DNA of 64,000 nt from Fen-1364 sp049515135 (GCA_049515135.1 JBEKUJ010000009.1:62001-126000), one strand, 5' to 3'; counted from the stretch's first letter, positions 42,809 to 51,785 are shown. Notes: generated from the letters alone by a model not told the origin. Numbers and translations: made by a program.

Positions 42809-43025
42809 CAGGATCGGGACGTGGATCGCAGCCGCGCTCATTACCGGGTACCAGTACCTCATCTCACCGCTGTTTCCTTCGAGCTGTCGCTATGTTCCCT
42901 CCTGCTCGCAGTACACCAAGGAAGCCATTCTGAAATATGGAGTCATCAAGGGATCGTACATGGGGGCCCGACGGATACTGCGGTGCCATCCCTTTCACGC
43001 CGGCGGGTATGACCCTGTCCCTTGA
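42792..43025 (+). CDS. yidD: Membrane protein insertion efficiency factor YidD
   Basis: A 77-residue YidD: YQYLISPLFPSSCRYVPSCSQYTKEA (core SCRYVPSCSQY), GARRILRCHPFHAGGYDPVP. An amphipathic N-terminal helix tethers it to the membrane near YidC. The start may be the second Met (42798). Confidence 0.95.
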   Translation: MNMRISRIGTWIAAALITGYQYLISPLFPSSCRYVPSCSQYTKEAILKYGVIKGSYMGARRILRCHPFHAGGYDPVP

Positions 43026-43045
43026 AAAGAAGGAAATAAGGAAGC

Positions 43046-44977
43046 ATGGATAAGAGAACTCTCCTGGCAGTCGTGCTCTCGGTCGTGATCATCGTGGGAG
43101 GCATGATTCTCCAGTCTGTCCTGGCTCCCCCCAAGCCGGCCGCTTCGCAGGCAGCCCAGAAGCCCGCAGCCGCACAGACGGTCGGTCCACAGCAGGCACC
43201 GCAGGCCCAGGCTGGTCAGCAGCCGTCTGCTTCGTCTCAGGCACAGACAGCGCAGCAGGCTGCCCCCGCGCCCGTGCAGCAGGCCCGGACAAGCGGCAAG
43301 GCGCCGGCAGCCGTGGCGGCGCCAGGAGCGGCCACAGCAGTCGCCACGGGAAAAGTGGTTGAAACGCCGGACTCCGCGCCGCCCATTTCCCAGGAAGCGA
43401 CCGTGCTGAAGGACACGGACCTGTATAGCCTGACGTTTGAAACAGCCGGCGGCACCCTGTCCTCCGTGAAGCTTCGCAAGTACAAGAACGTCGACGGATC
43501 CCCCGTGGAAATGCTTCTCATGCCGAAGACTGTGACTCCAGGGGAGCTGCCTTTTGCGCTGACATTCGGGGATTACAAGGCGGACCAGCTCACCGTCCCA
43601 TTTGCGCTCCATCAGACAACGGATGCGGACAAGGTCACTTTCGATTTCACGCGGACTTTCTGGTCTCCGTCCGGCGTCCCGTTCACCCTGCACAGGACGT
43701 ACCTTTTCTACAGGGACGAATATCTCTTCCAGCTGCAGATAACAATCGAGAACAGCGTCAATGATTTTCCCGCCCTCAATTTCGGCGGTTACGCCTATAC
43801 CCTGACCCTTGGTCCCCAGATCGGGCCGCACTACATCAAACTGGACGGCCGCAACGATTTTCGCAAGTACGCGTATTACGCGGACAGCAAGCGGTCGGAC
43901 CCCGGCGCGGGGATGGGCCAGCTCAAGGAGCTGGACAAGTCCGTGACGTGGGCAGGGATCGAGGGGAAGTACTTCACGGCCATCGCCGTGCCCGACGGGG
44001 CGGTGAGCCATCTGGTGTTCGACTCGCGCAAGCTCGTGGAGGGCTACGACCGCTCTACCATCAGCTTCGAGAGACCCGCGCTGAAGAGCGCCAAAAGCAC
44101 AGACACGTATCGTTTCTACATGGGCCCACTAAAGAAAGAAGTGCTTGCGCGCTACAATGACGCTGACAAAAATCGTTTCGGGATCGCGAGCCTGCACGTA
44201 GACGAGATGGTGACCTCATCCATCCTCATTGGCTGGCTGGCGCAGCTTTTGAAGTATCTTCTGGATTTTTTCTACCTCATCGTTCCGAACTACGGAATCG
44301 CCATCATTCTGTTGACCATCTTCATCAAGGTCATCTTCCTCCCCCTGACATTCAAGAGCTCGGAATCCACCGCCAAGATGGCGGCGTTGAATCCCAAGAT
44401 TCAGGATATCCGCACCCGCCTGAAGGCCAAACCGGACATCATGAACAAGGAGATCGCCGAGCTCTACCGCAGGGAGAAGATCAATCCCCTGTCGGGATGC
44501 CTGCCTCTCCTGCTGCAGATCCCGGTTTTCTTCGCCCTGTACAACCTTCTGAACAGCTACTTCGAGCTTCGCGGCGCAATGTTCATTCCGGGCTGGATCC
44601 CCGACCTTTCCGTTCCTGAGTCGATCCTGAACTTCCCGTTCGCCATTCCGATCCTGGGGTGGACCGCCCTGCGCGCGTTGCCCCTTCTGATGGTCGGGAG
44701 CCAGCTCCTCCAGGGCAAGTTCACGCAGCCGGCGGACCAGTCGCAGACCGGCGCCCAGATGAAGCTCATGACATATGCACTTCCGATCGTTTTCCTCTTC
44801 ATCCTCTACGATATGCCGTCGGGGCTCGTGCTGTACTGGACCGTCCAGAACGTCCTGTCCATTTTCCAGCAGCTCTACATCAACTCGCTGAAAAGAAAGA
44901 GGGACCAGCAGACAGCGGCAGCGACCCCCGTGGTCTTCAAGTCCGGCTCAAAGCCCGGCATGAAGGTGAAGAGGTGA
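43046..44977 (+). CDS. yidC: Membrane protein insertase YidC
   Basis: A 643-residue insertase of the Gram-negative type. One N-terminal helix (4-24), a very long Ala/Gln/Pro-rich linker (27-110), a large periplasmic P1 beta domain (about 125-385), then the five-helix insertase core (about 395-610) with the hydrophilic groove Arg in the first core helix region and LLQIPVFFALYNLL. It ends in a basic tail. The Ala/Gln/Pro linker is longer than in well-studied homologues. Confidence 0.96.
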   Translation: MDKRTLLAVVLSVVIIVGGMILQSVLAPPKPAASQAAQKPAAAQTVGPQQAPQAQAGQQPSASSQAQTAQQAAPAPVQQARTSGKAPAAVAAPGAATAVATGKVVETPDSAPPISQEATVLKDTDLYSLTFETAGGTLSSVKLRKYKNVDGSPVEMLLMPKTVTPGELPFALTFGDYKADQLTVPFALHQTTDADKVTFDFTRTFWSPSGVPFTLHRTYLFYRDEYLFQLQITIENSVNDFPALNFGGYAYTLTLGPQIGPHYIKLDGRNDFRKYAYYADSKRSDPGAGMGQLKELDKSVTWAGIEGKYFTAIAVPDGAVSHLVFDSRKLVEGYDRSTISFERPALKSAKSTDTYRFYMGPLKKEVLARYNDADKNRFGIASLHVDEMVTSSILIGWLAQLLKYLLDFFYLIVPNYGIAIILLTIFIKVIFLPLTFKSSESTAKMAALNPKIQDIRTRLKAKPDIMNKEIAELYRREKINPLSGCLPLLLQIPVFFALYNLLNSYFELRGAMFIPGWIPDLSVPESILNFPFAIPILGWTALRALPLLMVGSQLLQGKFTQPADQSQTGAQMKLMTYALPIVFLFILYDMPSGLVLYWTVQNVLSIFQQLYINSLKRKRDQQTAAATPVVFKSGSKPGMKVKR

Positions 44978-44997
44978 CATAGCGAAGGAGACTGCCA

Positions 44998-45690
44998 ATG
45001 GTAGTGAAGGAGTTCGAAGGCAAGAACGAGAAGGAAGCCATCGATCGGGCCATCGAAGAGCTCGGCCTCGACAGGAACGAGATCGATTTCGAGATCGTGG
45101 AAGCCAAGCGCCCGGGCATCCTCTTCCGCGGCGGAAAGGTCAAGATCCGCGTCCACATGTCAGAGGAAGTGGATGGCGTAGAGGAAGAGGAGCCCGGCCG
45201 GGACGGCCCTCCCATCCCGCAGGGAGAGTTCGAGGAGAAGATCATCGAATACACTCGCGGGCTCCTGTCGCGAATGGGGTTTCCTGCGAAGATCACGGTG
45301 AGCTTCCGGGAGGACAGGCGGCTGGGGCTGGATATCGAGAGCGACGGTTCGGGAATCCTCATCGGCAAGCAGGGGAAGACCCTCGAGGCCCTTCAGTTCA
45401 TCGTCAACCTGGCTGCCGGCCGAATGGGCGGGGACTCCACCCGCATCGTGCTGGATACGCAGGACTACAGGAGCCGCCGGGAACGCAGCCTCATCAGGAT
45501 GGCAAACCAGGTGGCGGAGCAGGTCAGGAGGGGGCGCGATTCGCAGCTGCTGGAGCCGCTGAACCCCTTTGAGCGCCGGCTCATACACACCTCTCTTGCC
45601 CGCTACGGAGACATCGAGACGATCAGCGAAGGGGACGGTCTGTACAAGAGGATCCGCGTCATCTGGCGCGGGGACGTGAGATCGGAGTAG
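44998..45690 (+). CDS. jag: Jag/KhpB RNA-binding protein
   Basis: A 230-residue protein with Jag_N (1-50, VVKEFEGKNEKEAIDRAIEELG in part), a KH domain with IGKQGKTLEALQFIVNLAA (about 122-140) and an R3H domain (RSLIRMANQVAEQV to RRLIHTSLA). It probably binds RNA with KhpA. Adjacent to yidC as in most bacteria. No mnmE follows here. Confidence 0.93.
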   Translation: MVVKEFEGKNEKEAIDRAIEELGLDRNEIDFEIVEAKRPGILFRGGKVKIRVHMSEEVDGVEEEEPGRDGPPIPQGEFEEKIIEYTRGLLSRMGFPAKITVSFREDRRLGLDIESDGSGILIGKQGKTLEALQFIVNLAAGRMGGDSTRIVLDTQDYRSRRERSLIRMANQVAEQVRRGRDSQLLEPLNPFERRLIHTSLARYGDIETISEGDGLYKRIRVIWRGDVRSE

Positions 45691-45696
45691 AAGGCT

Positions 45697-45933
45697 ATGC
45701 CGATTTACGAATACGAGTGCAGGGAGTGCAGGACGTCCTTTGAGCTTCTCATGCGCTCTGACACGAAAATTGCCTGCCCTTCCTGCGAAAGCACGAAGAT
45801 CGTCAGGAAGCTCAGCCTCTTTGCCGCGCATACGGCGCACAGCCATGGCGCGGATGCCATGCCCGCATGCGCCACAGGCGAATGCGGCTGCGAGCAGGGA
45901 AGGTGCGGCTCGGGCCTCTGCGGGATGCAGTAG
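45697..45933 (+). CDS. FmdB-family zinc-ribbon protein
   Basis: A 78-residue protein starting MPIYEYECRECRTSFELL, with CPSC as the second zinc pair: the FmdB putative regulatory zinc ribbon. The C-terminus is unusual, a His/Cys-rich tail (HSHGADAMPAC to CGMQ) with six more cysteines that could hold a second metal. It lies 6 bases behind jag. Confidence 0.88.
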   Translation: MPIYEYECRECRTSFELLMRSDTKIACPSCESTKIVRKLSLFAAHTAHSHGADAMPACATGECGCEQGRCGSGLCGMQ

Positions 45934-45937
45934 CACT

Positions 45938-46002
45938 CCGCACGGCCTCCGGCCCCCGCACGGCCCTCCGGCCCCCGCACGGCCTCCGGCCCCCGCACGG
46001 CC
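45938..46002. repeat. 18-bp GC-rich tandem repeat, 3.5 copies
   Basis: Unit CCGCACGGCCTCCGGCCC at 45938-45955, a copy with one extra C at 45956-45974, an exact copy at 45975-45992 and a partial copy to 46002. It fills the gap between two convergent genes and touches the stop codon of the SDR gene. Confidence 0.9.
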
Positions 46003-46856
46003 TAGGGATACTCGTACCCGCACAGCAGCTCGCTGAGCTCCCACAGGCGCCGCGCATTCTGAGCGTTGCATGCTTCCTGAGATGGTGGCAGCTCGGCGCA
46101 TTCCTTCCAATACAGCCCTGTTCGTCCCTCCGCTTCGGGATCCACGGCGCAGAAAACAAGTGACCGGGCGGCTTTTTCAGCGCTCATGGCCTTTCGTGTT
46201 CGTATCTTCCATGCAAGGTGGACAAGCCGGTTGTTCCCTTTCAGCCCGATCCCGGTCTTCACGAGCCCGGGATCCACGGCGTAGGTGCTGATCCTGGAGC
46301 CGTGGCCAAGCCGGCAAGCCAGCTCACGCGTGAAGAGAACGGTCGCCAGCTTTGATTGATCATATGCTGCAAGCCCGCTGTACCTGTGGCGAAGCATCAG
46401 ATCGTTCCAGTGCATCCATCCCGAGTAATGGGAGCCTGAGCTTGTCGTGACCACGCGGGCGGCGGGGGCTGCTGCAAGGAGAGGCATGAGCAGCCCCGTC
46501 AGCAGAAACCCTGCGAGATGGTTCACGGCGAACTGCATCTCGATCCCATTGCAGCTCTCCGCCCTGCGGAACGTGAAAGTGCCGGCGTTGTTGATCAGCA
46601 CATCGACCCTGTCCGCCAGCTCTGCAACTTGCCGCGAGAGCTGTCGGACGGCAGCCTGGGAGGAGAGATCTGCGGTCAGGAAACGTGCATTCGGATTTCC
46701 CGTGGAGCTTCGAATGGCATCGGCGGCTGCCGCGCACCTTTCGGGGTCCCGCCCGACGCCGATCACCGCATCACCCTGCCGGGCAATCAGCCTGGCGGTC
46801 TCCAGCCCGATCCCTGAGCTTGCCCCGGTCACCACGCAGATCCGTTGGCGAGACAC
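46002..46856 (-). CDS. Short-chain dehydrogenase (retinol dehydrogenase-like)
   Basis: A 284-residue classical/extended SDR: TGASSGIG (cofactor), NNAG, and active-site Ser near TTSSGSHYSG with YDQSK (Tyr and Lys). It looks like the RDH/WW-oxidoreductase group. I place the start at the second of two adjacent GTG codons, seven bases behind AAAGGAG and behind a TATACT box (46880-46875). The frame is open 30 codons more. Substrate unknown. Confidence 0.85.
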   Translation of the reverse strand: MSRQRICVVTGASSGIGLETARLIARQGDAVIGVGRDPERCAAAADAIRSSTGNPNARFLTADLSSQAAVRQLSRQVAELADRVDVLINNAGTFTFRRAESCNGIEMQFAVNHLAGFLLTGLLMPLLAAAPAARVVTTSSGSHYSGWMHWNDLMLRHRYSGLAAYDQSKLATVLFTRELACRLGHGSRISTYAVDPGLVKTGIGLKGNNRLVHLAWKIRTRKAMSAEKAARSLVFCAVDPEAEGRTGLYWKECAELPPSQEACNAQNARRLWELSELLCGYEYP

Positions 46857-46950
46857 CACGTGACTCCTTTCGATAGTATATGACGGCAGCCCTACGGAAA
46901 GCACTTCGTGTCCGGTGAAGGGTTGGAAGTCGCCGGTCGCGTCCAATACT

Positions 46951-46979
46951 TTGACACTGCGCGAACCGCGTGGTAATCG
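46951..46979 (+). promoter_or_regulatory. Promoter of ECF sigma operon
   Basis: TTGACA (46951-46956, consensus), 17-base spacer, TAATCG (46974-46979). Confidence 0.55.
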
Positions 46980-46990
46980 TGAAGTGAGCG

Positions 46991-47038
46991 CCGCGGCAGT
47001 TGGCTGCGGCGGGGACCGTCACGGCCGGGCGCCGTGAC
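46991..47038 (+). promoter_or_regulatory. Two hairpins in sigma operon leader
   Basis: CCGCGGCAG-TTGG-CTGCGGCGG (46991-47012, one mismatch) followed by a perfect GTCACGGC-N5-GCCGTGAC (47018-47038). CCGTGAC also recurs at 47053 and 47090. These may be an operator or an RNA structure controlling the sigma gene. Confidence 0.5.
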
Positions 47039-47055
47039 TGATTGAGAAAGCCGCC

Positions 47056-47637
47056 GTGACGCGGGCGGCCAAAGAGGGGCAGCCCGAGACCGTGACTGAT
47101 GGAGAAATCATCGGCCGCGTATGCGGCGGCGAAACGCGGATGTTCGACGAGCTGGTGCGCCGCTACCAGGACCAGGTGTATGGCATGGCGGCGCGGTTCG
47201 TCGGCCAGGCGGCCGATGCGGAGGACATTGCCCAGGAGGTGTTTCTCAAGGCCTTTCGGGGGCTCAGGGGATTCAAGGGGGATGCAAAGTTTTCCACGTG
47301 GCTTTACAGGATCACATTCAACCTGTGCACGGACTGGCTTCGCAGGAACAGGAAACCGGGGCGCGCTGAGTCCCCTTTCGAGGATGAAACCACGGCCGCT
47401 CTCGGCGCGGCGGACGTCGGGGAGGGTCTGCTGGCCTCGGAAGAGCGCAGGGAGATCAGGAAAGCCCTGGACGGGCTCCCTGAGAAGTACAGGACGGTGG
47501 TGACGCTGTTATACTACCAGAGACTCTCCTATGAGCAGATCGGGGCCATCCTGGATGTTCCGACAAAGACTGTGGAGACGAGGCTGTATCGGGCGCGACG
47601 CATGCTGAGAGAAACACTGGGGGACCGCGGATGGTGA
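47056..47637 (+). CDS. ECF RNA polymerase sigma factor
   Basis: A 193-residue sigma-70 family factor of the ECF type: region 2 (FDELVRRYQDQVYGMAARF, DAEDIAQEVFLKAFRGL, core DAEDIAQEVF) and region 4 (LPEKYRTVVTLLYYQRLSYEQIG). It would direct RNA polymerase to stress promoters. It starts with GTG (an in-frame GTG lies 12 codons later). Its stop overlaps the anti-sigma gene by 7 bases. Confidence 0.92.
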   Translation: MTRAAKEGQPETVTDGEIIGRVCGGETRMFDELVRRYQDQVYGMAARFVGQAADAEDIAQEVFLKAFRGLRGFKGDAKFSTWLYRITFNLCTDWLRRNRKPGRAESPFEDETTAALGAADVGEGLLASEERREIRKALDGLPEKYRTVVTLLYYQRLSYEQIGAILDVPTKTVETRLYRARRMLRETLGDRGW

Positions 47638-48152
47638 GCTGCAGGACGGCAGGCCTACTGCTGGACAGGTACGTGGACGGCGCCCTCAAGCCCGGTCGGG
47701 CGGAGGAAATAGCGGCTCACCTCGAGTCATGTGCCGCGTGCGCCCGGCGCGCCGCCCTGGCCCGGCGGCTTGCCTCCGGCCTGGCTTCCCCGTCTGCCGT
47801 GCCGGCTCCGGCAGGGTTTCGCGGTAAAGTCATGGACGAAGTGCACCGCCTGGGCATGGCAGGGTACCCGTCCAGGGCTGAGGAAGTGGACAGGGAAGCC
47901 AGACGCGGAGGCTTCTATCGGCGGCTCGGCTTCTGCTTCATGGTGAGCGCGGCGCTTCTGGCCATAAGCCTGGCCATCCCACGCGCATCGTATCCCACCA
48001 TTGTTGCGAGCAAGGTCGTGGCAGCCGACCTTGCAGCGGACCGGGCCTCCATTGTGAGGGCGACGCTCATGGGCGCGGACCGCCTGGTCCGCGGAACCCT
48101 GATGAAGCCGGCAGGGCCGGAGGGAGAAACCAACGGAGGAGAGGCAAGATGA
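47631..48152 (+). CDS. Zinc-finger anti-sigma factor
   Basis: A 173-residue single-pass membrane protein. The N-terminus holds the zinc-binding anti-sigma motif HLESCAAC after CRTAGLLLDRYVDGAL (zf-HC2), one hydrophobic helix lies at about 102-122, and the rest would be outside. It should hold the ECF sigma inactive at the membrane until a signal comes. Translationally coupled at both ends (7 and 4 base overlaps). Confidence 0.85.
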   Translation: MVSCRTAGLLLDRYVDGALKPGRAEEIAAHLESCAACARRAALARRLASGLASPSAVPAPAGFRGKVMDEVHRLGMAGYPSRAEEVDREARRGGFYRRLGFCFMVSAALLAISLAIPRASYPTIVASKVVAADLAADRASIVRATLMGADRLVRGTLMKPAGPEGETNGGEAR

Positions 48153-48808
48153 AATGCAGCACCCACCCCAGAGCCGAATCGATTGCAAGCTGCGCGAGGT
48201 GCGGCAGGCCCTTCTGCGGTGAATGCGTGGTCGAGGTGGACGAGAGGATGTGGTGCCGGGAATGCCTGAAGGCCATCCTGGCACCTCCGACAGCCGGGGC
48301 CCATCCGGGATGGGTGAAGCTGGTTGCCGCGCTCCTGAGCCTGCTGCCGGGAGCCGGCCACATGTTCCTGGGCATGATCGGCAAAGGGTTTGCCCTCATG
48401 TCCCTCCTGATCGCCTCGGTATTCCTCGTCATCCTGTATTCCGACGCCACAGGGATGTACTGGATGACCGCTTACCTCGTACCGTCCCTCTCGGTGCTTT
48501 TCCTTAGCTATGCCGTATTCGACGCCATGGCCATCTGTGATGCGCGAAAGGGAGGCAGAGCCCGGCCCGAAACGGATGATGAGACCATGAAGGCGGTCTG
48601 GGAGCGCGTGCTCCTCAATCGCCGCACCGGAGGCTGGATTCTTCTAGTTGCAGGGATTGTCGGCGTCCTTCATATCTTCTCAGAACCCCTCAACCGCATG
48701 GCGGCGGATTGGCTGCATGTCTCGGTCCCGATCACGGGACTGGTCATTCCCGTGATCCTGCTTCTCATCGGTATCCTTCTGCTCCAAAAGAGCCGAAAAG
48801 GTAGTTAA
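48149..48808 (+). CDS. B-box zinc-finger multi-pass membrane protein
   Basis: A 219-residue protein. Residues 1-40 are a B-box-like zinc finger (CSTHPRAESIASCARCGRPFCGEC and WCRECL, with Cys/His spacing only summarised here), then hydrophobic segments at about 55-75, 78-100, 105-128, 160-178 and 190-212. It is the third gene of the sigma operon and may be the membrane part of the stress response. Function unknown. Confidence 0.75.
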   Translation: MKCSTHPRAESIASCARCGRPFCGECVVEVDERMWCRECLKAILAPPTAGAHPGWVKLVAALLSLLPGAGHMFLGMIGKGFALMSLLIASVFLVILYSDATGMYWMTAYLVPSLSVLFLSYAVFDAMAICDARKGGRARPETDDETMKAVWERVLLNRRTGGWILLVAGIVGVLHIFSEPLNRMAADWLHVSVPITGLVIPVILLLIGILLLQKSRKGS

Positions 48809-48816
48809 GGGGCGGA

Positions 48817-49614
48817 ATGGACAAGACCGGCACCGCGGTCTGGGACAGGATCGACATCTCTCTGAAACAGTGCGTCGCCTGGCGGTTTCCCTCGCGCAGC
48901 TTCTGGGTGGAACGGGTGGACAACGAATGGCACGTTCTCTCCCTTGCCCAGGAGGGTTGGCGCAGCGGGATACGTCGGGAGCCTGTGGCCAGGTCGCAGA
49001 AACCCGACTCGTCTCTCTGGCGGCACTACCTGCACAAGGAGATCGGGCCTGTTCAGCCCGTACCCGTGCTGCCGGACAAGCCCGTAGTGGTCCGGCCCGA
49101 CAGGTCCCTGACGCTGCTCCCGGGACAGGACGCGCTGTTCTTCCCCGAGATCCCCGTGTGGTTTCGGCTCTGCACCACGGTGCCGCGCAAGCTCGTGATC
49201 TTCGAGGAAGCCATCGCGGTCCTCACCAAGACATGGTTCGGGGATCCGATCACGGGGGAGCTGTGCTACGGGCTTGCCACGCGTCTGCACCAGGGAATCG
49301 ATTCAGTGGACCCTTCCGCGTACCTGGCGGTCTGCCCTCTTTCCATCACCAACGATTCGGAAACAGACCTCGCCTTTGAAAAGATCTGCCTCCATGTGGA
49401 GAACTTGAGCGTCTTTCGCAGCCAGCGCAGGTTGTGGACGAACAGCTTGAACGTGATTTTCCGTGGGCCGGACCAGGGCACGCAGATCGAGATAGACCGC
49501 GACCCCCCCGGATTCGAAAAAGGGCTGGCCCTGTTCGCAGAGGCGCGTCAGCCGGCAGCGGGCTGGAACATCAGGAAGACCTTTGGCATCCTGAAGTCCT
49601 TCACGGACTTCTGA
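48817..49614 (+). CDS. DUF432 protein
   Basis: A 265-residue protein of the DUF432 family: LTKTWFGDPITGELCYGLATR, YLAVCPLSITNDSETDLAFEKICLHVENLSVF (cores TWFGDP and GELCYG). No signal or catalytic motif. DUF432 genes lie beside small MscS channels in many genomes, as here (12-base gap), which suggests a channel-linked role. Confidence 0.8.
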   Translation: MDKTGTAVWDRIDISLKQCVAWRFPSRSFWVERVDNEWHVLSLAQEGWRSGIRREPVARSQKPDSSLWRHYLHKEIGPVQPVPVLPDKPVVVRPDRSLTLLPGQDALFFPEIPVWFRLCTTVPRKLVIFEEAIAVLTKTWFGDPITGELCYGLATRLHQGIDSVDPSAYLAVCPLSITNDSETDLAFEKICLHVENLSVFRSQRRLWTNSLNVIFRGPDQGTQIEIDRDPPGFEKGLALFAEARQPAAGWNIRKTFGILKSFTDF

Positions 49615-49626
49615 GGGAAACGGCTC

Positions 49627-50448
49627 ATGTTCACCCTGCAGATTCGGACCTGGATCACCTCACTTTCTCCGGACGTGCTCTCCAGGGGCCTGCGCATTGT
49701 GTTGACCCTGGTCATAGGTTTGTTCCTTGTGCGGGTGCTGGCCGTGGTGACCCAGCGCTACATCATGCGCAAGTCCACGGCGCAGCGCCAGATGATTGCC
49801 CGCAAGGCGATCAGCTATTCGGGGTTCGTTCTGGTGGCGGTCTCCGTGCTCGGCGAGCTGGGGGTAAAGCTTACCGCGCTTCTGGGGGCCGCGGGGATCG
49901 TGGGGATCGCAGTCGGATTCGCCTCCCAGACGAGCGTGTCGAACATCATCAGCGGTCTGTTCCTTATCTCGGAAAAGCCCTTCACCGTCGGAGATGTTAT
50001 CCGGATCGGGACCACCACCGGCATCATCCAGTCCATCGATCTTCTGTCCGTCAAGATCCGCACCTTCGACAACATGTTCGTGCGCATCCCCAATGAGAAG
50101 ATCCTCACCTCGGAAGTCACCAACATGACGCGGTTCCCCATCCGAAGGATGGACATCCTGTTCCAGGTTGCCTACGGTCAGGATCTTTCCCGCATCCACG
50201 AGCTGCTGGACGAAATAGCTCGCGTCAACCCCTGGAGCCTCGACGAGCCCCCGCCTGTCATCATCTTCAACGACTTCAAAGATCCGGGAATCGAGGTCCT
50301 TTTCGGGCTGTGGTTCACCCAGTCAGACTTCCTGCAGCTGAAAAACTCGATCATGAAGGACATCACCACGCGGTTTGACGCGGAGGACATCCGCTTCGCT
50401 TCGCCGAACCGGGTCATCCGTGTGGTGGAGGGAAGCCTCACCTCCTGA
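49627..50448 (+). CDS. Small-conductance mechanosensitive channel (MscS family)
   Basis: A 273-residue channel: three transmembrane helices (about 20-42, 58-80, 82-115), the pore helix LGAAGIVGIAVGFASQTSVSNIISGLF (Ala/Gly pattern of TM3, core AAGIVGIAVGFA), and the beta domain with VGDVIRIG and VRIPNEKILTSEVTN. It would release solutes under osmotic shock. Its last 11 bases overlap convergent purA. Confidence 0.95.
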   Translation: MFTLQIRTWITSLSPDVLSRGLRIVLTLVIGLFLVRVLAVVTQRYIMRKSTAQRQMIARKAISYSGFVLVAVSVLGELGVKLTALLGAAGIVGIAVGFASQTSVSNIISGLFLISEKPFTVGDVIRIGTTTGIIQSIDLLSVKIRTFDNMFVRIPNEKILTSEVTNMTRFPIRRMDILFQVAYGQDLSRIHELLDEIARVNPWSLDEPPPVIIFNDFKDPGIEVLFGLWFTQSDFLQLKNSIMKDITTRFDAEDIRFASPNRVIRVVEGSLTS

Positions 50449-51715
50449 TGATCTGCTCGCGTCGCGGACCCACCGAGATCCATCGGATGGGGACCCGGAT
50501 CTTCTCCTCGATGAACAGCACATAATCCCGGGCCAGTTTGGGAAGCTCTTCGAAGGCGCGGATTGCGCCGATGTCGGTCTTCCACCCGGCAAACTCCTCA
50601 TACACCGCCTCAGCGGAATCCAGCAGGCGCGAGACCGGGAAGCGCGTGGTGGTCTCTCCCCCGAGGCGATACGCCGTGCAGACAGGGACGGAATCTCGGT
50701 AGCCAAGCACATCGAGGTTGGTGATGGCAACTTCCGTGGCCCCCTGGACCCTGCAGCCATATGCGGTTGCCACGCAGTCGAACCAGCCTACCCTGCGCGG
50801 CCGTCCCGTTGTCGCGCCGTACTCCCCTGCGTCTCCTCCGCGCTTGCGAAGCGCTTCCCCCTCCTCGCCGTGCAGCTCGGTGACGAAAGGACCGGCACCC
50901 ACACAGCTGGAGTATGCCTTGGTGACGGCCACGACGCGCGTGATGGACCAGGGGGGAATGCCGGCGCCCACGGCGGCAAAGCCCGCAAGGGGTGAAGAGG
51001 AAGTGGGATAGGGATAGATCCCATGATCGGGATCGCGAAGAGTGCCCAGCTGGCCTTCCACAAGGATGGTTTTCCCTGCCTCCACGGCATCCTGGAGGAG
51101 CATCGTTGTATCGGTCACGAACGGCGCCAGCCTGTCCCTGAGCTGGGTGAGCTGGGCTACCGTGTCCTCCAGGGACAGCGGCGGCTTTCCGTAGAGCTTC
51201 TCCAGCAGGACGTTGCGGGAGACGAATGCCTTGGAAAGCCTTGCCTTGACAATGGCCGTATCGAAGAGCTCGTTCACCTGCAGGCCGATCTTCAGGCACT
51301 TGTCCGCGTAGAAAGGCGCGATCCCGGATTTTGTGGAGCCGAAGCTCTCCTTTCCGAGCCGCTCCTCCTCCAGCGCATCGAAGAGGATGTGGTGCGGGAG
51401 GAGAACCTGGGCGCGCTCGGATACCCGGACGTCGGGGCGCGGAACACCGCGCTGCAGCAGCGCGTCGAACTCTGAGAGGAGAGCGGGGACGTTGACGGCT
51501 ACCCCCGGGCCCAGGACGTTGATCACGTTCGGGTAGAACACGCCCGAGGGCAACAGGTGCAGGGCGAACTTCCCGTACTCGTTGATGATCGTGTGGCCCG
51601 CGTTGTTGCCGCCCTGGTAGCGCACGACAAAGCCTGCTTCGCGGGCAAGGTAGTCGGTGATCTTCCCTTTTCCCTCGTCGCCCCAGTTCGCGCCGACAAC
51701 GGCAGTCACGGGCAT
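50438..51715 (-). CDS. purA: Adenylosuccinate synthetase
   Basis: A 425-residue PurA, converting IMP and Asp to adenylosuccinate with GTP. GANWGDEGKGKITD is the P-loop with catalytic Asp, NNAGHT holds the catalytic His, and ATTGRPRRVGWFD the IMP site (quoted in parts). Strong AAGGAGGAG site. It completes AMP synthesis from the IMP made by the split PurH. Confidence 0.96.
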   Translation of the reverse strand: MPVTAVVGANWGDEGKGKITDYLAREAGFVVRYQGGNNAGHTIINEYGKFALHLLPSGVFYPNVINVLGPGVAVNVPALLSEFDALLQRGVPRPDVRVSERAQVLLPHHILFDALEEERLGKESFGSTKSGIAPFYADKCLKIGLQVNELFDTAIVKARLSKAFVSRNVLLEKLYGKPPLSLEDTVAQLTQLRDRLAPFVTDTTMLLQDAVEAGKTILVEGQLGTLRDPDHGIYPYPTSSSPLAGFAAVGAGIPPWSITRVVAVTKAYSSCVGAGPFVTELHGEEGEALRKRGGDAGEYGATTGRPRRVGWFDCVATAYGCRVQGATEVAITNLDVLGYRDSVPVCTAYRLGGETTTRFPVSRLLDSAEAVYEEFAGWKTDIGAIRAFEELPKLARDYVLFIEEKIRVPIRWISVGPRREQIIRR

Positions 51716-51785
51716 TGACTCCTCCTTTCACAGGTCCCTGCGGGACGGCGGGCCATGGTACACGATACCAGCGCGCAGGGAAAGC

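Noticed and set aside
47288..47304. parS-like TTCCACGTGG.
   Set aside because: The right arm is GGCTTT instead of GAAACA and it lies inside the sigma gene.
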